From: a virus
IMG/VR virus record: IMGVR_UViG_3300024262_000235
Coordinates: 1-24,150 of that record
Length of the DNA: 24,150 bases
Direction: 5' to 3' (one strand)
The translations under genes and the position numbers were made by a program. Shown one piece after another: positions 12,445-19,599 of the stretch (its first letter is position 1; each line of letters opens with the position of its first letter). The notes under the pieces were generated by a model. The model saw only the letters and a program-made list of their open reading frames with translations. It did no database searches and had not been told where the DNA came from.

Positions 12445-14617
12445 GCTACTTCCCTTCTGCCAGTACACGTTCCCCGGCTATCAGTCCGCACCGCACCTAA
12501 CAGCGCTATCAGATGCCTTAGAAGCTGTAGAGCGGGGTGAAATCAAAAGGCTTATGGTTCTTATGCCCCCGCGTCATGGGAAAAGTGAGTTAATATCCTT
12601 ACGTTTCCCGTGCTGGTATATGGCTAGGCACCCTGAAGACTATATCGTTCAAGCGGGTTATGCTGAGTCGATTGCCTTAACGCACTCACGCAAAGCCAGG
12701 GATATATTCTGTTCTGTCGAGATGATGCGGTTGTTTCCCTCTATCCACCACCGACCAGAAAGACCAGGGCAGGAGATAGTAATTCCAGAGAGACAGGCAG
12801 CCCATGAGTGGGGTACGAAACAAGGCGGCTCATACTACGCCGTGGGCATTGGCGGTGGCTTAACTGGCCGGGGATTTAATATCGGGATAATCGACGATCC
12901 TGTCAAAGATGCCGAGGAAGCCGCCAGTGAGACTATCAGAGAGAAAGTGTGGGATTGGTACAGAACAGTCTTTAGAACCCGGGCTCAACCCGATGCAGCC
13001 ATAATTGTTGTGATGTGCATGACAGGGGATACACCCGTGCTCATGGGTGATGGTACTGAGCGTTTGTTACGTGAAATTAAAGTAGGTGACCAGGTGGCAA
13101 CCTACGATAACGGCAAACTGGCAACTTCTATGGTACTAAATCACACCAGCAATGGTGCTGATTACATCTTGAAAATTAGGACGACTTGTGGTAGAATAGT
13201 TAAAGCGAACGAACGACATCCGTTTCTAGTTGAGGAGAATGGGCAACTCAAATGGATAAGACTGAAAAACTTGACTACACACCACAAAATCGTAACCGTA
13301 AGGGGCAGTGGGGCAAGTGGAAAGGCAAGATTTGTTCCGTCGAGGGTTGCGAAGAGCCTGTTAGATGTCGGGGATATTGCTCGTCACACTACGAAAAGAA
13401 GAAGTGGGCAGATAGGCATCGCTCTCCATCTTATAATGCAGAATCCCTTCGGGATAGACGCCTCAAGCATCGCTACGGAATCACCGCTGTGGAATATGAT
13501 GCGATGTACGAAGCACAGGGCGGCAAATGCGCTATTTGCAAACAACCCCCAGGAGATAATGTCCGAGCGCATTGGGGAGGAAAACTGTGTATTGACCATT
13601 GCCACGAAACTAATACAGTTAGAGGACTCCTGTGTAACGACTGCAATCTCGCCGCTGGATATGCTAAGACAGAAGCAACAGCACTCGCTATTGGCGAATA
13701 TCTCCGACTTCACAACAGAATCGATTGAAAGCATTGAACCTGCTGGTATCGAAGAAGTATTCGATATTCAAGTCGAGCGTACCGAGAACTTTATTGCCAA
13801 CGGTATGGTGAGCCACAATACTCGATGGCACCCCGACGACCTTGTTGGGAGATTATTGAACCAGGCTAAAGGCGACCCCGCCTCAGACCAATGGGAGGTT
13901 TTGCACTTCAAGGCCCTAACTGATGGGAAAGCATTATGGCCGGCTATGTATCCATTACCGACCTTAGAAGGTATTAAGGCCTCAATAGGCAGTCGTGCTT
14001 TTGCGGCACTTTACCAGGGCGAGCCGACTGTAGCTGAAGGCCAGATAATCAAAAGAGAATGGTGGCAGTATTTCAAAGAAGTACCCACGTTCCAACGGAC
14101 AATCCATAGCTGGGATACCGCCTTCAAAGACAAAACCCAAAACGACTATTCGGTGTGTACTGTATGGGGAGAAACATCAAACGGCTATTACTTGCTAGAT
14201 GTATGGCGAAGCAAAGTTGAATTCCCTGAGTTGAAACGTGTAGCTATTTCGTTGTATAATAGAGACAGACCAAATGTGGTTATAGTCGAGGACTTAGCGA
14301 GCGGACAGTCTTTGATTCAAGAGATACAGCGCAACACTGCTATACCGGTACTGCCGATAAAGGTGGACAGCAACAAAGTGGCTAGAGTGAACTCGGTTAC
14401 TCCACTAATAGAAGCGGGTAGAGTTTTTCTGCCTGAGAACGCTCCGTGGTTATACGACTACATCGAAGAGTTATCAGCCTTTCCAAATGCAGAACATGAC
14501 GACCAGGTTGACAGCACGACTCAGGCATTATCTTTTATGAGAGGGCTACCCGGCCCAGTAGAAAAAGTCGTCTACTATGACGCTATGAAGGAATTAGAGG
14601 AGGATATAGATTTTTAG
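12332..14617 (+). CDS. terL: Terminase large subunit interrupted by an intein
   Basis: A 761-aa precursor. The ATPase has Walker A 'PPRHGKSE' (residues 79-86) and Walker B 'IGIIDDP' (184-190). The coupling motif 'VVM/TRWHPDDL' is split by the intein (residues 229-496). The nuclease domain follows: 'SWDTAFKDKTQNDYSV', 'VIVEDLASGQSL', 'HDDQVDSTTQAL'. Excision would leave 493 aa, a normal size for this family. The protein powers DNA packaging and cuts the genome. The start is uncertain: TTG 12332 gives a 113-base overlap with terS, and TTG 12419 is a plausible shorter start just before 'LAKNRLLPFCQYTFPGYQ'. The portal gene follows after GGAGG. Confidence 0.93.
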   Translation: MNIVVISREQLKTIVPRNSSLLWSTSEAVLRRTLAKNRLLPFCQYTFPGYQSAPHLTALSDALEAVERGEIKRLMVLMPPRHGKSELISLRFPCWYMARHPEDYIVQAGYAESIALTHSRKARDIFCSVEMMRLFPSIHHRPERPGQEIVIPERQAAHEWGTKQGGSYYAVGIGGGLTGRGFNIGIIDDPVKDAEEAASETIREKVWDWYRTVFRTRAQPDAAIIVVMCMTGDTPVLMGDGTERLLREIKVGDQVATYDNGKLATSMVLNHTSNGADYILKIRTTCGRIVKANERHPFLVEENGQLKWIRLKNLTTHHKIVTVRGSGASGKARFVPSRVAKSLLDVGDIARHTTKRRSGQIGIALHLIMQNPFGIDASSIATESPLWNMMRCTKHRAANALFANNPQEIMSERIGEENCVLTIATKLIQLEDSCVTTAISPLDMLRQKQQHSLLANISDFTTESIESIEPAGIEEVFDIQVERTENFIANGMVSHNTRWHPDDLVGRLLNQAKGDPASDQWEVLHFKALTDGKALWPAMYPLPTLEGIKASIGSRAFAALYQGEPTVAEGQIIKREWWQYFKEVPTFQRTIHSWDTAFKDKTQNDYSVCTVWGETSNGYYLLDVWRSKVEFPELKRVAISLYNRDRPNVVIVEDLASGQSLIQEIQRNTAIPVLPIKVDSNKVARVNSVTPLIEAGRVFLPENAPWLYDYIEELSAFPNAEHDDQVDSTTQALSFMRGLPGPVEKVVYYDAMKELEEDIDF
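13016..13819 (+). mobile_element. Intein in terL (268 aa), all splicing residues present
   Basis: It starts with Cys229 (codon 13016-13018) in 'CMTGDTPVLMGDG', followed by 'LLREIKVGDQVATYD' (block A). Block B 'VKANERHPFLV' carries His296 (codon 13217-13219). The C-terminal blocks F/G read 'EEVFDIQVERTENFIANGMVSHN', ending His-Asn at 13814-13819. The next residue, Thr, is the +1 nucleophile and restores 'VVMTRWH'. The splicing domain is about 85 residues at the N side plus about 31 at the C side. The central 140 residues or so show no known endonuclease in this frame, because that DNA codes for an endonuclease in another frame. Splicing competence is inferred from conserved residues. Confidence 0.93.
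13252..13728 (+). CDS. Endonuclease VII/HNH nuclease nested out of frame in the intein
   Basis: A 158-aa protein in frame 1, while the intein and terL use frame 2. Residues 28-50 form a first Cys/His cluster ('ICSVEGCEEPVRCRGYCSSHY'). Residues 75-150 are a clear endonuclease VII domain: 'YGITAVEYDAMYEAQGGKCAIC', 'LCIDHCHETNTVRGLLCNDCN' with zinc Cys pairs CAIC/CNDC and the catalytic DHCH, then 'AIGEYL'. A TGA at 13231 in this frame precedes ATG 13252, so it is not a frameshift extension; the nearest Shine-Dalgarno-like sequence (GAGGAG, 13232-13237) is 14 bases away. It is likely the homing enzyme that spreads the intein. Its target would be the empty terL site. Confidence 0.9.
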   Translation: MDKTEKLDYTPQNRNRKGQWGKWKGKICSVEGCEEPVRCRGYCSSHYEKKKWADRHRSPSYNAESLRDRRLKHRYGITAVEYDAMYEAQGGKCAICKQPPGDNVRAHWGGKLCIDHCHETNTVRGLLCNDCNLAAGYAKTEATALAIGEYLRLHNRID

Positions 14618-14628
14618 GAGGTGAAACT

Positions 14629-16023
14629 ATGAATGGTTATGAAACCTTTGACGAATGTTACCGAGAGGCTACGAGGGTCATTGACAGAACGTTCCTTGAA
14701 GCCACTACATCGGTTGAAAGGGACTTAGCCACTGAAGACAAGGGCTGGATAAACTTCACCGTTACAGGCGGGGGTGTAACGCCAGCCAAGCGTATCGATA
14801 CAGTGAAACTAAGCCGTCTCTACTATTTCTTTGACCCACTGGCAGCCCAGGTGATACGGATATGGACTGACTATGCTTTCGGTAAGACGGGCATGACCTG
14901 GGAAGTGGAGGAGGAGCCGACCAAGAAAGCCCTTGAGGACTTCTGGTTCTCTCAGGACAACCAGCCGATATTCGGTGCCAAAGGGCAGCGCCGGTGCAGC
15001 GATAAATACTTAGTTGACGGTGAGATATTCTTTGCCATATTTCTGGGGAACGAGTCCTGCATCCGGACAATAGACCCCCTTGAAATCACCGAGATAATCA
15101 CAGACCCCGACGACATCGAACATCCTATGTATTACAAGCGAGAATGGAGCGACCGACAAGGCAAACCACACATTGACTTTTATCGGAGCCATTTGAACCC
15201 CAAAGACAAAGGAACTATGGATGCTGCGGGTAAACCTGTCAGAATGACGGAAGGTGCCAAAGATGCCTTAGTCTATCATTTAGCTCGCGGTACTGGACAG
15301 AGGGGAACAGGGCTGTTAGTCCCTGGCTTAGATATACTGAAATACAGCAAGAAGTTCGTGGCCGCTAGAGTAGCTATGATGTTAGCCCGAACACGCTGGG
15401 CTAGTAAGCTCACAGTCGAGGGAGGTCAGACTGCCGTTGATGCGGTGAAGGCGGCTATTGATGATAAGACCCCCCAGGCTGCCTCTACAATGGTAGTGAA
15501 CAAGGCCGTTAAAGAAGAGCCTATCGAACCACCCCAGGATGCCAAAAACGCTTACGATGACTACCGGATGCTCAAGCTCCAGTTCTGCTCTGCCGTAGGA
15601 ATACCAGAACAGTATTTTGGCGACATAGCCACTGGGAACCTGGCCACTGCCAAGACCGTTGAATTGCCCATGCTAAAGCAATTCCAGAGCTATCAGTCGG
15701 TATGGAGCGATGTCTTTCAGGATATATTCGAGCTAGTGTTCGAGTACAACAAACTGGCGCCTGATAAGTGGTATGTAGACAAAGACTTCCCGGCCATAGC
15801 TCCAGAGGATGCCTTTGCCGCTGCTCAGGCTATAGTGCAGATAACTACCGCCTTCCCTGAGTTCGCATCCTCACCTGATGTTCAGCAACAAGCGCTGTTA
15901 GCGTTAGGAATAAACGACCCCGCTCATGTCATAGACCAATTAGCGAAGGAAAGCAAAGGAGATGTGAACATTAAACTTGCTAAGGCATTAAGAGAATTGA
16001 AAAAGATAGTGGAGGTAAAATGA
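14629..16023 (+). CDS. Portal protein
   Basis: A 464-aa protein with ATG 14629 behind AGGAGG. It matches phage portal layout: N-terminal helices, 'LSRLYYFFDPLAAQVIRIWTDYAFG', 'YLVDGEIFFAIFL', 'IRTIDPLEITEI', 'HLARGTGQRGTGLLVPGLDILKY', and a long C-terminal helix region with 'CSAVGIPEQYFGDIATGNLATAKTVELPMLKQFQ'. The portal ring forms the DNA entry vertex of the head and docks the terminase, encoded just upstream. The stop overlaps the next ATG (ATGA at 16020). Confidence 0.92.
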   Translation: MNGYETFDECYREATRVIDRTFLEATTSVERDLATEDKGWINFTVTGGGVTPAKRIDTVKLSRLYYFFDPLAAQVIRIWTDYAFGKTGMTWEVEEEPTKKALEDFWFSQDNQPIFGAKGQRRCSDKYLVDGEIFFAIFLGNESCIRTIDPLEITEIITDPDDIEHPMYYKREWSDRQGKPHIDFYRSHLNPKDKGTMDAAGKPVRMTEGAKDALVYHLARGTGQRGTGLLVPGLDILKYSKKFVAARVAMMLARTRWASKLTVEGGQTAVDAVKAAIDDKTPQAASTMVVNKAVKEEPIEPPQDAKNAYDDYRMLKLQFCSAVGIPEQYFGDIATGNLATAKTVELPMLKQFQSYQSVWSDVFQDIFELVFEYNKLAPDKWYVDKDFPAIAPEDAFAAAQAIVQITTAFPEFASSPDVQQQALLALGINDPAHVIDQLAKESKGDVNIKLAKALRELKKIVEVK

Positions 16024-16235
16024 AGAAGAAAGTAACCAGAAAGCGAATCGCTAAATCTATACCAGAGATAGCAAAGGAAGCCCAGGAAGTAGTACATAGC
16101 GCCCAGGAGATACTAAAGCCCTGCGCCTGTGGCGGTAAGGGATACGTAGACCTGGACAAGATAGGACAATATCGTGAGTTTTGTGATTGCGAAATTGGTA
16201 GACGACTAAAGGGGGAAATTGAAAGAACTGGATGA
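16020..16235 (+). CDS. Small basic Cys-rich protein
   Basis: A 71-aa protein coupled to the portal by an ATGA overlap. It has a basic N-terminus ('MKKKVTRKRIAKSIPEIAKE'), then 'CACGGKGYVDLDKIGQYREFCDCEIGRR' with C-x-C at both ends, a DnaJ-type or short zinc motif. Function unknown. The next gene starts at TTG 16219, inside its 3' end. Confidence 0.6.
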   Translation: MKKKVTRKRIAKSIPEIAKEAQEVVHSAQEILKPCACGGKGYVDLDKIGQYREFCDCEIGRRLKGEIERTG

Positions 16236-16407
16236 GCTAATAGCAGTCCTTGAGGCAGAGATACCAGCCAACCCAAACTCGCCCAAAAACCAGAAACTTT
16301 CAGATGCCTTAGAGCGAGACCTCCAGAAGTATTTTGGGAAGCTGGAGAAAGCGTTACCTATGGGAAAGCTGGAGCAAATCTATAATAAATATGTGGAGAA
16401 GGAATAA
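16219..16407 (+). CDS. Small helical protein, 62 aa
   Basis: TTG start at 16219 just behind GGGGGA, with a 17-base overlap with the previous gene. The product is helical and acidic ('KELDELIAVLEAEIPANPNS', 'LSDALERDLQKYFGKLEKAL', 'KLEQIYNKYVEKE'). The position between portal and head morphogenesis genes suggests a minor head or assembly factor. No family recognised. Confidence 0.6.
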   Translation: MKELDELIAVLEAEIPANPNSPKNQKLSDALERDLQKYFGKLEKALPMGKLEQIYNKYVEKE

Positions 16408-16409
16408 AA

Positions 16410-16817
16410 ATGCTAACAATGGAACAGGTAAAAAAACATAGCCAGCTTTTTCTCGAAAGCGAACCACCAATTGGATTGAAATATCAGGATTTTGTTAGAT
16501 GCCGTGCCCGATTACTTTATCTTTTTAATAAGCGTTTGAATAAGTTGGACATTATTTGTGCATTGCCAACCATGATACCTAGAGTTGATATCTGGGAACT
16601 CAACCAAGAAGATGTCTCGCTATTTATTGAGTGGGAAAAGTTTACCGAATTTGTTAATAAGTATGATGACCTTAGTGAGGAGATGCTTTTAATGCCAGAA
16701 GAATATTCAGATTACCTGACAAAACACCGAAAAGAAAGAGGTATCATGGGCAGAAATGGTACTTTGAATTATATACAAGATAAAGTAATTGATTATGGAA
16801 AGATGGTGTTAGTGTAA
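16410..16817 (+). CDS. AT-rich orphan protein inside the head operon
   Basis: A 135-aa protein, ATG 16410, GAAGGA just upstream. It contains 'QVKKHSQLFLESEPPIGLKYQDFVRCRARLLYLFNKRLNKL' and 'ELNQEDVSLFIEWEKFTEFVNKYDDL'. No recognised domain. Hand-counted lines give roughly 28-38% GC, clearly lower than the portal and gp7-like genes on each side. It fits its slot exactly (stop TAA immediately precedes ATG 16818). It may be a cargo ('moron') gene acquired by the operon. Function unknown. Confidence 0.65.
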   Translation: MLTMEQVKKHSQLFLESEPPIGLKYQDFVRCRARLLYLFNKRLNKLDIICALPTMIPRVDIWELNQEDVSLFIEWEKFTEFVNKYDDLSEEMLLMPEEYSDYLTKHRKERGIMGRNGTLNYIQDKVIDYGKMVLV

Positions 16818-17420
16818 ATGTCCCTAAATTCAGACCTTGATAATACCTTAGAGCCCATGGTAAGGGTGCTATCCGAAGCCCTTACTGCCACCATTGAAGG
16901 GCATCTGGTGACTGCTTATATTTCAGGCGACCGTGAGCTGATGACCTGGGGCATGACTAAGTCTGGCATCCCGATAGCCTATGAAGGCCCACCAATGGAG
17001 CAAGCTATAAACTACGCTAAGAAGCACGGTGCTAAAATGGTGACCAATATGGATGAGGAGACAAAACGCCGTCTAGCCAAAATAGTGAGCGATGGGATAA
17101 AAAATAAACGTGGTGTCGCTGGATTAGCTAGAGACCTTCGGGGTGAGTTTAAGGATATGAGCAAGGCTCGTTCTTTAGTAATTGCCCGGACTGAGACAGC
17201 CAATGGTTTAGAAACTGCTTTTATGGAGCGGTCAAAGGCAATGGGGGTGACTGGCAAAGAGTGGCTTTTTTTCGGGGGGGAATGCGGAATCTGTGCTGAC
17301 TGTGCAGGTCAAGGGAAAGTCCCTATTGATTTTGAATATTCTCATCTTGGAGAAGACCCCAAAAGACCACCAGCCCATCCAAATTGCCAATGCGCCCTGG
17401 CGCCGGTGATGTTAAAATGA
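16818..17420 (+). CDS. Phage head morphogenesis protein (SPP1 gp7/Mu F-like)
   Basis: A 200-aa protein with the minor head protein signature: 'GIKNKRGVAGLARDLRGEF', then 'ARSLVIARTETANGLETAFMERSKAMG', 'GKEWLFFGGECGICADCAGQGKVPI' and the C-terminal 'PPAHPNCQCALAPV'. Proteins of this family associate with the portal and are packaged in low copy; some take part in DNA ejection. It is short for the family, so it may hold only the C-terminal domain. It is preceded by an exact TAA/ATG junction and followed by an ATGA overlap. Confidence 0.88.
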   Translation: MSLNSDLDNTLEPMVRVLSEALTATIEGHLVTAYISGDRELMTWGMTKSGIPIAYEGPPMEQAINYAKKHGAKMVTNMDEETKRRLAKIVSDGIKNKRGVAGLARDLRGEFKDMSKARSLVIARTETANGLETAFMERSKAMGVTGKEWLFFGGECGICADCAGQGKVPIDFEYSHLGEDPKRPPAHPNCQCALAPVMLK

Positions 17421-17569
17421 CTCTTGACAAACCCAACCCAAATAAATTACAATTAAAGGAAGTCATACAGAAGATTGACTGGGGTATTCAGTATGGGTGG
17501 GTGAAGGTCAAAATAACCAATGGAAAGCCCACCTTGCTAACAGTAGAGACAAGCGATAGAATAGTTTAA
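17417..17569 (+). CDS. DUF2292-like small protein, 50 aa
   Basis: ATG 17417 overlaps the preceding TGA. The product 'MTLDKPNPNKLQLKEVIQKI' continues 'DWGIQYGWVKVKITNGKPTLLTVETSDRIV'. The 'YG.v.vkI.nGkP' core resembles the small DUF2292 family, which has no known biochemical function. It is the last gene before the terminator at 17596. Confidence 0.6.
   Translation: MTLDKPNPNKLQLKEVIQKIDWGIQYGWVKVKITNGKPTLLTVETSDRIV
17424..17453 (+). promoter_or_regulatory. Possible internal promoter before the protease-scaffold operon
   Basis: TTGACA at 17424-17429, 18-base spacer, TACAAT at 17448-17453, within the DUF2292-like gene. Both hexamers are near consensus. If used, transcripts would immediately meet the terminator at 17596 before the protease gene, so it may make a short RNA or allow regulated readthrough. 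Confidence 0.4.
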
Positions 17570-17595
17570 CAATAGAATAATCACAAACGGATGAG

Positions 17596-17625
17596 AACCG
17601 TAGGCGAAAGCTTGCGGTTTTTTTT
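17596..17625 (+). terminator. Intrinsic terminator, GAAA tetraloop and T-run
   Basis: A 10-bp stem pairs 17596-17605 (AACCGTAGGC) with 17610-17619 (GCTTGCGGTT), closed by a GAAA loop and followed by T's to 17625. Two G-T wobbles occur. It closes the terminase-portal-gp7 operon and ends three bases before the ATG of the next gene. Confidence 0.85.
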
Positions 17626-17628
17626 ATT

Positions 17629-19572
17629 ATGCCATATACAGTTCAAAGTCCGCCAGAACAACTAAAGGGGCTGCCCAAGCACTTGATAGAGATATGGGTA
17701 GCTGCCTTTAATGCTGCCTTTAAGCAGTATAGCGGAGACGAAGGGAAATCCGCCGGCACAGCATGGGCTGCTGTCAAAAACAAATACAGGAAAAACGAAC
17801 AAGGCCAATGGGTTGCAAAGGAGGCCGCTATGATAAGTGATGAACAGAAGCGCAATCTTTTACAGACTGCTTTAATCTCTGAGTATGGGCTAAAAATAGA
17901 AGACCCGGTCCCAAAGAATGTGTCTATCGAGGAAGTGTTCGATAGCGAAATCATCTATAACATCGATGGGCAGCTCTATCAGTCCAGTTATGAGCTAGGT
18001 GAGGCAGGAGCCGTATTCGGTGAGCCAAAGAAGGTTTTGAGTACCAAGATATTTAAGCCCATGGAATCACTTCAGGAGAGGTACTCTGAGCTTATACAAG
18101 AAGCTGGCAAGCGCAATGCTAATCTTGACTCAGCCCGAATCAAGAAAATCGTTGAGCTATGCCAGGAGCTCCTATCATCTGATGAAGCGGACGAAGGGAA
18201 AACCAAAGAAGCCTTAGTGGAAGCGGATACCGTACTGACCTGGCTAAAAGAGCAGGCAGTAATGAAAACTGAAGATGGGGTTAAATTCCCTGCCTCTGCT
18301 TTCGCTTACGTCCCCAATACAGAGGATGCTTCAACCTGGAAACTCCGGGTCTGGGAGAATCCCGAAAAGAAGGTCACCAGGAATCAACTCCGACTAGCCT
18401 CTGCTTCCCTTAGTGCAGGTGGGCGTGATGGCAAGAAGGAAAACATACCTGCTGCTGATCTGGCTGCCATTAAGCGCAAGATTAGAGCCGAATATCGCAA
18501 GCTAGGTGTTGAGGAAGCCGATATACCTCCATGGATGAAAGAATCAGAGACACGAGAGTTAGTCTTTAGCTATACCCCTCTTACTGAGGCTAAATTCGAC
18601 AAAGGCCGGGCTACAGTGATTGTTATTAAGCCTGGCTTCAATGCCACTGAGGACCGGTATTATCCGGCGGAAATGTTGAAGCGGGACTATAAGATTTTTG
18701 AGGGTCAAAAGATGTACGCTGACCATCCTACTGAAGCGGAAGATGAAGCACGTCCCGAAAGGTCGATTAAGGACTGGGTTGCCACCTTATCCGAGGTAAC
18801 GTGCGATGAAGCCGGAGTAGTTACTGGAATCGCTGAGATTGTTGAGCCCTGGCTGATGCAAAAACTAGCTTCGCTGCGAGATAAGAATATGCTCTCAGAA
18901 ATGGGTATCTCTATCAATGCAGTTGGAAGCGCAACTAAAGGCACCATCGAGGGCAAGGAAACCTTAGTGATTGAGAAACTTGTAGCCGCTCGCTCGGTTG
19001 ATTTTGTTACCGAGCCCGGCGCTGGCGGAATAGTCACGATGTACGAATCGAAAGGTCAAGATATAGACTTGATAGAGTTAGCAACCTTAAAGGAACGCCG
19101 CCCTGATTTAATTAAAACTGTCGAGGCTAATATCAGGGCAGACATTGCGAAGGAGGTCAAGAAAGCTATGGAGAATGAAGACAAGATTAAGGATTTGGAA
19201 GGCCAGATTGCGACACTAACTACCGAGCGCGACTCTCTTAAAGAAGCCGCTGAGAAAGCAGAAAAGGACAAAGTGAAAGCCGAAGCACAAGCCACTATTA
19301 AAGAGGCTGTAGACAAGGCCGAGCTACCCGATGCTGCCAAAGCGCGACTTATTGAGAGGTTCAAAGATGCCGAAACCGCAGATGGGATCACAGAGGCAAT
19401 AGAGGACAAGAAAGCCGAAATTGCCGAGCTCGCTGAGGCCGGTCATGTCAAGGGCTTGGGCGGAAGTAAACCCGATACCGAGAAGGACAAAGAAGCTCTG
19501 AAAGAGAGCTTCAAGCGGCTAAACCCCGAATGGACTGATGCGCAGGTAGAAACTGCCGTCACTGGCCGCTAA
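17629..19572 (+). CDS. ChaB-prohead protease-scaffold fusion protein
   Basis: A 647-aa protein. Residues 1-62 are a ChaB domain ('PPEQLKGLPKHLIEIWVAAFNAAF', 'AWAAVKNKYRKNEQGQWV'). Residues 217-305 resemble DUF6582 ('VKFPASAFAYVPN', 'RNQLRLASASLSAG', 'AAIKRKIRAEYRKLGVE'). Residues 320-470 look like a capsid maturation protease with His366 in 'MYADHPTEAE' and Ser456 in 'ARSVDFVTEPGAGG'. Residues about 500-620 are a coiled coil typical of scaffolds. The product would organise head assembly and then cleave itself and the capsid. ATG 17629 sits right after the terminator and has no Shine-Dalgarno; ATG 17830 (residue 68, behind AAAGGAGG) is a strong alternative start that would drop the ChaB domain. 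Confidence 0.8.
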   Translation: MPYTVQSPPEQLKGLPKHLIEIWVAAFNAAFKQYSGDEGKSAGTAWAAVKNKYRKNEQGQWVAKEAAMISDEQKRNLLQTALISEYGLKIEDPVPKNVSIEEVFDSEIIYNIDGQLYQSSYELGEAGAVFGEPKKVLSTKIFKPMESLQERYSELIQEAGKRNANLDSARIKKIVELCQELLSSDEADEGKTKEALVEADTVLTWLKEQAVMKTEDGVKFPASAFAYVPNTEDASTWKLRVWENPEKKVTRNQLRLASASLSAGGRDGKKENIPAADLAAIKRKIRAEYRKLGVEEADIPPWMKESETRELVFSYTPLTEAKFDKGRATVIVIKPGFNATEDRYYPAEMLKRDYKIFEGQKMYADHPTEAEDEARPERSIKDWVATLSEVTCDEAGVVTGIAEIVEPWLMQKLASLRDKNMLSEMGISINAVGSATKGTIEGKETLVIEKLVAARSVDFVTEPGAGGIVTMYESKGQDIDLIELATLKERRPDLIKTVEANIRADIAKEVKKAMENEDKIKDLEGQIATLTTERDSLKEAAEKAEKDKVKAEAQATIKEAVDKAELPDAAKARLIERFKDAETADGITEAIEDKKAEIAELAEAGHVKGLGGSKPDTEKDKEALKESFKRLNPEWTDAQVETAVTGR

Positions 19573-19599
19573 GTAAATAATAACTAGGAGGTAATTAAA

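Noticed and set aside
13384-13734. 116-aa minus-strand open frame inside the intein
   Set aside because: It mirrors the dual-coding region, has no recognisable domain and no ribosome site; the EndoVII frame on the + strand explains the open codons.
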